Origin: JAHEEL01 sp963700375
Lineage (GTDB): Bacteria > Actinomycetota > Acidimicrobiia > Spongiisociales > UBA5794
NCBI GenBank assembly: GCA_963700375.1
Contig: CAVOXF010000002.1
Location: 248,001 to 312,000 of the forward strand
Direction of reading: 5' to 3'
Length of the DNA: 64,000 nt
The notes beneath the pieces were generated by a model. The model was not told where the DNA came from. It saw only the letters and a list, made by a program, of their open reading frames with translations, and did no database searches. Numbering within the stretch: the stretch's first letter is position 1; every line of letters begins with the position of its first letter. Below, piece by piece: positions 60,187 to 64,000 of the stretch. A program made the translations under genes and the position numbers.

Positions 60187-61181
60187 TCGCTCTGCTCGCT
60201 TCCATCCCGTCTCCGTCCCGCAACGTCATCGAGATCGGTCCTCTGACGATCCACTTCTACGGAATCATGATCGCCGTCGGCGTCATCGTTGCGGTTCTGG
60301 TGGCGAAGCGCCGGTATGAGCGCTACGGCGGAAGCGGCGAGATGGTCGAGCGAGTATCGATCTGGACCGTCATCGTCGGCTTCCTTGGTGCCCGCCTGGG
60401 ATACGTCATCACGCACACCGGCGACTTCGTCGACCAGCCGTGGGAGATCCTCTTCATCTGGAAGGGCGGACTCGCCCTGTACGGAGGCCTCATCGCGGGA
60501 ACGATCACGGCGGTCCTCCTGCTCCGCAGGTGGAGAGGCGACGTGTTCGCGTTCGGCGACGCTGTGGCGGTGGGCCTCCCGTTGGCACAGGTGATCGGCC
60601 GGTTCGGGAACTACTTCAACCAGGAGCTCTTCGGCACCCCATCGGATCTCCCGTGGGCGGTCGAGATCGACGGGAGGATCGCTGATGCGGCGGGCTATCC
60701 CGGATACACGACGTTCCATCCCACGTTCCTCTATGAGGCACTGTGGAACCTCTTCATCACCGCCGGGGTCATCTTGTGGCTCGAGCGGCGAGGGAAGCTG
60801 TTCAAGGGCGCTTCGATTGCGGTGTACCTGATGCTCTACGGGGTCGGGCGCTTCCTGATGGAATTGATGCGGACCGACACCACGTTCCGCTTCCTCGGCC
60901 TCAGTCGAAACGGCTGGGTGTCGGCGGGTGCCGTGCTCGTCGGAGCCGCGCTGTTCTGGTGGATGCAACGACGCCACGAGGTCCGAACCCTGGTTGGGCC
61001 CCCGGTGTTCATCGCTCCCGGCGCCGAGACGGTGTCCGCGCCAATCGAGGCCGATGAGGATGCGGACGACGGTGATGAGGCCTCCGACGGTAGCGACGAA
61101 ATCGAGAGCGCCGACGAAGAAGCAAGCGACGGAGACCATTTCGTCGCCGACGACCCCGCGGTGACGGACCCGCCTAGCTGA
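60183..61181 (+). CDS. lgt: Prolipoprotein diacylglyceryl transferase
   Basis: 332 aa. Seven membrane helices with the Lgt signatures IHFYGIMIAVG, WKGGLALYGGLIAG and GLPLAQVIGRFGNYFNQELFG (GRxGNFxNxE), then FHPTFLYEALWN. An acidic, disordered tail (about 285-332) is typical of actinobacterial Lgt. It attaches diacylglycerol to the lipobox Cys of the lipoproteins. Coupled to the AhpD-like gene by a 4-base overlap and overlapping the convergent moeA by 8 bases. Confidence 0.95.
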   Translation: MIALLASIPSPSRNVIEIGPLTIHFYGIMIAVGVIVAVLVAKRRYERYGGSGEMVERVSIWTVIVGFLGARLGYVITHTGDFVDQPWEILFIWKGGLALYGGLIAGTITAVLLLRRWRGDVFAFGDAVAVGLPLAQVIGRFGNYFNQELFGTPSDLPWAVEIDGRIADAAGYPGYTTFHPTFLYEALWNLFITAGVILWLERRGKLFKGASIAVYLMLYGVGRFLMELMRTDTTFRFLGLSRNGWVSAGAVLVGAALFWWMQRRHEVRTLVGPPVFIAPGAETVSAPIEADEDADDGDEASDGSDEIESADEEASDGDHFVADDPAVTDPPS

Positions 61182-63102
61182 AGCCGCGGGCGGACAACTC
61201 GGCCCGGACCCCCGCGTCTTCGAGCAGGCGCCGAAGCGCAGCGACGGCAGGGCGGTCGGCGCGGTCCTCGCGGAAGGCCACGTCGTAGCGTTCGTTAGCA
61301 ACGAATCGGAACCCGAGACCGGCGCCATTCGCCACCGTCTCGAGCGTCATACCCCAATCGGCCCGCCGTTGTTCGATCGCCGCGGCGACCCCGTTGTGCG
61401 TTTTCGCCTGATGCAGATAGCCGGGCGGTCGGAGTCCGTCGAGCACGTCGTCGATGAGGAATCGCGTGCCGCTCCCAGGGTTTCGGTTGACCATGCGGTG
61501 GCGATCGCTGCGGATCTCGTCGATCAGGTCGACACCGTCGCCGCCCAAGACCGGGTCGTCGAGGCGGTAGACAATGCCCTGCCGGCGGTCGTACCCGGGA
61601 ATGAGGCCCACGCCGGCGGGGAGGAACGCCTCGTTGTAGATGCCGGTCGTGCCGTCGAGGAGGTGGGTGCCGCCGACGTCGCCTTCCCCGCGGCCGAGCG
61701 CGGCGAGTCCGGCGGTTGAACCCACCGGGATCGACTTGATGCGGAACCCGTCGTTGGCCAGCAGGCCGAGGAGGTAGTCGAGGCCGATGCAGTGGCTCCC
61801 GATGGCGACGAGATCGTGGGTCCGCAACCGGCTGCTCAGCAGACGGACCGTGACCGGGGCCCCTTCAGCGACGTATTCGGTTGTCGCCGGAATCCGGACG
61901 AACCCGTCGGCCCGCCCGAACGCCGTCACGCTGCCGGATCCCGCCCCGAGCGGATAGGCGGCCAGACCGGCCGCTCCCTCGACCAGATCGACGAGCGAGT
62001 ACTCGGCGCGACCCGGGACCGATGTGATGCGCAGCGGAGCGAACGCCTCGACCGTATGGACGGCATCGTCCGGCACACCGGAGAGCCTGCGCAGCAGCGG
62101 CGCCACGAACTCGTGAAAGGTGAAGATGGCGGATGTCGGGAAGCCCGGCAGCACGACCACGGGCGTGCCTGCGACAACGGAGAGCAAGATCGGCTTGCCG
62201 GGCTTCAGGGCGACGCCGTGCACGACGACACCGGGGGAGCCGGGAAGTCGATTGGCTAGGCGGCTCACGGCATCCGAGTTGACGTCACCTTCACCTTTCG
62301 ACGTTCCACCGGACAGCAGCACAACGTCGACGGCGTCGGGGCCGGTGATCAGATCCTCGACGGTCGATTCGACGACGGCGAGGTCGTCGGGCGCGATCCC
62401 GACCGCAACCGGATCGCAACCTAGCTCCCGAACGGCATCGAGCAGCATCGGTTGGTTGGAATCCGGGACCTGAGCGACTCCGGGAATCGACCCGGGGGCA
62501 ACGATCTCGTCGCCGGTCGAGAGCACGGCGACCCGGGGGCGCACCACGACATCGACCGTGGCCGCGCCGACCGCGGCCAGGACTGCCGTATCTCGGGAGG
62601 TGAGCACGATCCCACGCCGGAGCACGGTGTCGCCCCGGCCCACATCGGATCCGGCGAACGAAATGTTCGACCCGGGAGCGACGGAGCGCGAGATGGCAAT
62701 CCCGCCGTCGGTCGGTTCGGTGTACTCGACCATCACGACGGCATCGGTGCCGCGGGGCGCGACGCCACCGGTCGCGATCTGCACGGCCGTTCCCGGTGGT
62801 GCTTCGAAGTCGTCCGGCGGAGCGCTGCCGGCCGCGAGTGTGACGGGTGAGACGGCAACCGTGATCGGGTCGAGTTCCTCGGCGCCGTACGTGTCGACGG
62901 CACGGACTGCGTAGCCATCGACGTTGCTGCGATCGAATCCGGGGACATCGACTTTGGCGATCACGTCGGCGGCGAGGACCCGGCCGTGTGCATGTTCGAG
63001 TGCAACGCTTTCCGTGTGGGGGCTGAGGTGGGCACATGCAGTTCGGAACGCGTCGTGAGCGACATCCTCGTCGACCACGTTGAGGAACTGCCGCTGCTTC
63101 AT
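61174..63102 (-). CDS. moeA: Molybdopterin molybdenumtransferase fused to a C-terminal periplasmic-binding-type domain
   Basis: 642 aa. Residues 1 to ~410 are MoeA: VPGFDRSNVDGYAVRA, GTAVQIATGGVAPRGTDAVVMVEY, VLSTGDEIV, LLSGGTSKGEGDV, and VVLPGFPTSAIFTFHEF. Residues ~430-640 are a PBP-like domain (LVAIGSHCIGLDYLLGLL, GEGDVGGTHLLD, NRNPGSGTRFLID, WGMTLE) related to LysR/ModA ligand domains, probably sensing molybdate or a cofactor intermediate. MoeA inserts Mo into adenylylated molybdopterin. Overlaps the second moeA by four bases. Confidence 0.94.
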   Translation of the reverse strand: MKQRQFLNVVDEDVAHDAFRTACAHLSPHTESVALEHAHGRVLAADVIAKVDVPGFDRSNVDGYAVRAVDTYGAEELDPITVAVSPVTLAAGSAPPDDFEAPPGTAVQIATGGVAPRGTDAVVMVEYTEPTDGGIAISRSVAPGSNISFAGSDVGRGDTVLRRGIVLTSRDTAVLAAVGAATVDVVVRPRVAVLSTGDEIVAPGSIPGVAQVPDSNQPMLLDAVRELGCDPVAVGIAPDDLAVVESTVEDLITGPDAVDVVLLSGGTSKGEGDVNSDAVSRLANRLPGSPGVVVHGVALKPGKPILLSVVAGTPVVVLPGFPTSAIFTFHEFVAPLLRRLSGVPDDAVHTVEAFAPLRITSVPGRAEYSLVDLVEGAAGLAAYPLGAGSGSVTAFGRADGFVRIPATTEYVAEGAPVTVRLLSSRLRTHDLVAIGSHCIGLDYLLGLLANDGFRIKSIPVGSTAGLAALGRGEGDVGGTHLLDGTTGIYNEAFLPAGVGLIPGYDRRQGIVYRLDDPVLGGDGVDLIDEIRSDRHRMVNRNPGSGTRFLIDDVLDGLRPPGYLHQAKTHNGVAAAIEQRRADWGMTLETVANGAGLGFRFVANERYDVAFREDRADRPAVAALRRLLEDAGVRAELSARGFS

Positions 63103-64000
63103 GATGCGCAGGCGCCGTCGTAGCAGTGGACGGTCACGATGGTGCCCTCGGCGTAGCCCTCTGACGACACCGGCACAACAACGAACCCGGACGCGGCGGT
63201 GACCGACGACAGCACCGAGGATCCCGAGATTGCCACCGGTTCGACGCGATCGCCATCGACCACGACACGGGCGTAGTCGGTACGGCCGACCTGCGAGACA
63301 AGCCTGCGTGCCAGCGTTCGTGCGATGGTTCGATATGGCCAGTCGGGTGAGCGCCCGCCGAGCGTCCGCACGACCGGGCCTGCGAAGAAGTCATAGGCGG
63401 CGAGGCAGGCCACCGGATTGCCAGGAAGGATGAGAACCCGAACGTCGTCGACGGTGCCGACTCCGGTGGGTGAAGATGGCCGCATGGTGATGCCGTGGAC
63501 TGCGAGGTGACCGAGTTCACCAACGAGCACGGGGACCCGGTCCTCCGACCCCACCGATGCGGCCCCGGCCGTGATGATGAGGTCGGCACCTGCGCGCGTG
63601 AGGGCATCGGCCATCGCTTGGCGCTCGTCGGGCAGGCGGACGACGTCGGGGATGCCACCATCTCGTTCAACGAGAGCGGCGAGCATGGGAGAATTCGAGT
63701 CGACGATGTTGGATCCCGAGGGTGAGGAACCAGGCGGCAGGAGCTCGTCGCCGGACACGATGATGCGCACGGCAGGCCTGCGCACCACCTCGACAGGGTG
63801 GTAGCCGACCGCCGAGATCAGGCCGATGTCCTGGGGGAGGAGGCGTCGTCCGGCGTTGAGGATTCGGTCGCCGGCGTTGACGTCCTCGCCGATGCGCCCG
63901 ACGTTGCGGCCGTGCGGCACGGCGGCGGTTGCCTCGATCTGTGATCCCGATCCGTTGGTGTCTTCGGCCTTCAGGACGGTATCTGCGCTGTCCGGGACCG
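63099..64000 (-). CDS. moeA: Second MoeA homologue, N-terminus off the window
   Basis: The reading frame is open to the window edge, so the GTG at 63920 is internal and the gene is 5'-truncated by the window. VPHGRNVGRIGEDVNAGDRIL, RIIVSGDELLPPG, LIITAGAASVGSEDRV, VLILPGNPVACLAAYDFF and a C-terminal beta-barrel domain (VGRTDYARVVVDGDRVEP) identify MoeA. Two coupled moeA genes (4-base overlap) are common when Mo and W or two cofactor forms are handled. Confidence 0.93.
   Translation of the reverse strand, partial: VPDSADTVLKAEDTNGSGSQIEATAAVPHGRNVGRIGEDVNAGDRILNAGRRLLPQDIGLISAVGYHPVEVVRRPAVRIIVSGDELLPPGSSPSGSNIVDSNSPMLAALVERDGGIPDVVRLPDERQAMADALTRAGADLIITAGAASVGSEDRVPVLVGELGHLAVHGITMRPSSPTGVGTVDDVRVLILPGNPVACLAAYDFFAGPVVRTLGGRSPDWPYRTIARTLARRLVSQVGRTDYARVVVDGDRVEPVAISGSSVLSSVTAASGFVVVPVSSEGYAEGTIVTVHCYDGACAS

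Noticed and set aside
1..64000. tRNA, rRNA, CRISPR array, prophage, insertion sequence
   Set aside because: Read through on both strands without finding cloverleaf, rRNA, direct-repeat/spacer, integrase or transposase signatures.

Overview
The window looks like a chromosome segment of a GC-rich actinobacterium. Codon usage is strongly GC-biased, and typical actinobacterial families are present: LytR-CpsA-Psr, DUF4349 and DUF4389 proteins, threonine-rich extracellular linkers, and small zinc-ribbon proteins of the LSRYN type. I lean towards Acidimicrobiia or a relative, but nothing here proves it. There is no rRNA, tRNA, CRISPR array, prophage or insertion sequence that I can see. Almost all the DNA is coding, often in tight operons with 4-base ATGA or GTGA overlaps.

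Layout. 1-2.3 kb: an anaerobic sulfatase maturase (5' end off the window) overlapping its Cys-type sulfatase. 2.3-3.5 kb: a poorly coding stretch followed by two small paralogous genes. 3.5-8 kb: pirin, an AI-2E family permease, a beta-hydroxyacid dehydrogenase and a frameshifted flippase-like membrane protein. 8-11.6 kb: a divergent zinc-uptake locus (zur-znuC against znuA-znuB, then a Nudix gene) around a Zur-box-like palindrome. 11.8-20.7 kb: a class V aminotransferase, an LCP protein, ilvD, a SelW-like selenoprotein, a small zinc-ribbon protein, an amidohydrolase, an inositol-phosphatase-like gene, lnt and another zinc-ribbon protein. 20.7-33.9 kb: an aminotransferase, enoyl-CoA hydratase, mobA, membrane and lipoprotein genes, purM, an ECF sigma factor with a membrane partner, a rhomboid protease, a FAD amine oxidase and a frameshifted amidohydrolase. 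34-47.7 kb: a catabolic island with an aldehyde dehydrogenase plus polyamine-type ABC transporter operon, a class III aminotransferase, an MFS permease, mmsA, and a three-gene operon of a tartrate/D-malate-type dehydrogenase with archaeal-type GAPDH-like and PGK-like enzymes. 47.8-64 kb: purB, purA, yjbQ-glnQ, the three genes of serine synthesis (serC against serA-serB), a calcium-type P-ATPase, an M20 hydrolase, a carboxymuconolactone decarboxylase-like gene with lgt, and two moeA genes.

Most notable. (1) At 15797-16033 a SelW/Rdx-family gene reads through an in-frame TGA as CxxU, with a fitting bacterial SECIS hairpin 10 nt downstream; a plain ORF caller loses its active site. (2) The operon at 44142-47685 pairs a decarboxylating-type dehydrogenase with GAPDH-II-like and archaeal PGK-like proteins whose substrate-phosphate contacts look altered. 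This suggests a non-glycolytic, substrate-level-phosphorylating aldehyde oxidation module. (3) Small intergenic hairpin repeats recur, and one family supplies the C-terminal tails of two genes. (4) Two genes carry a +1 frameshift in the same heptamer. (5) Lnt has Ser where the catalytic Cys is expected.

How the parts fit. lgt and lnt mature lipoproteins, and four likely substrates are encoded here (ZnuA, PotD, the DUF4349 protein and a SnoaL-like lipoprotein). The potABCD operon, aldehyde dehydrogenases, aminotransferases and FAD oxidase suggest uptake and oxidation of amines and their aldehydes. mobA and the two moeA genes serve molybdenum cofactor synthesis. The selenoprotein implies selA, selB, selD and tRNA-Sec elsewhere in the genome.
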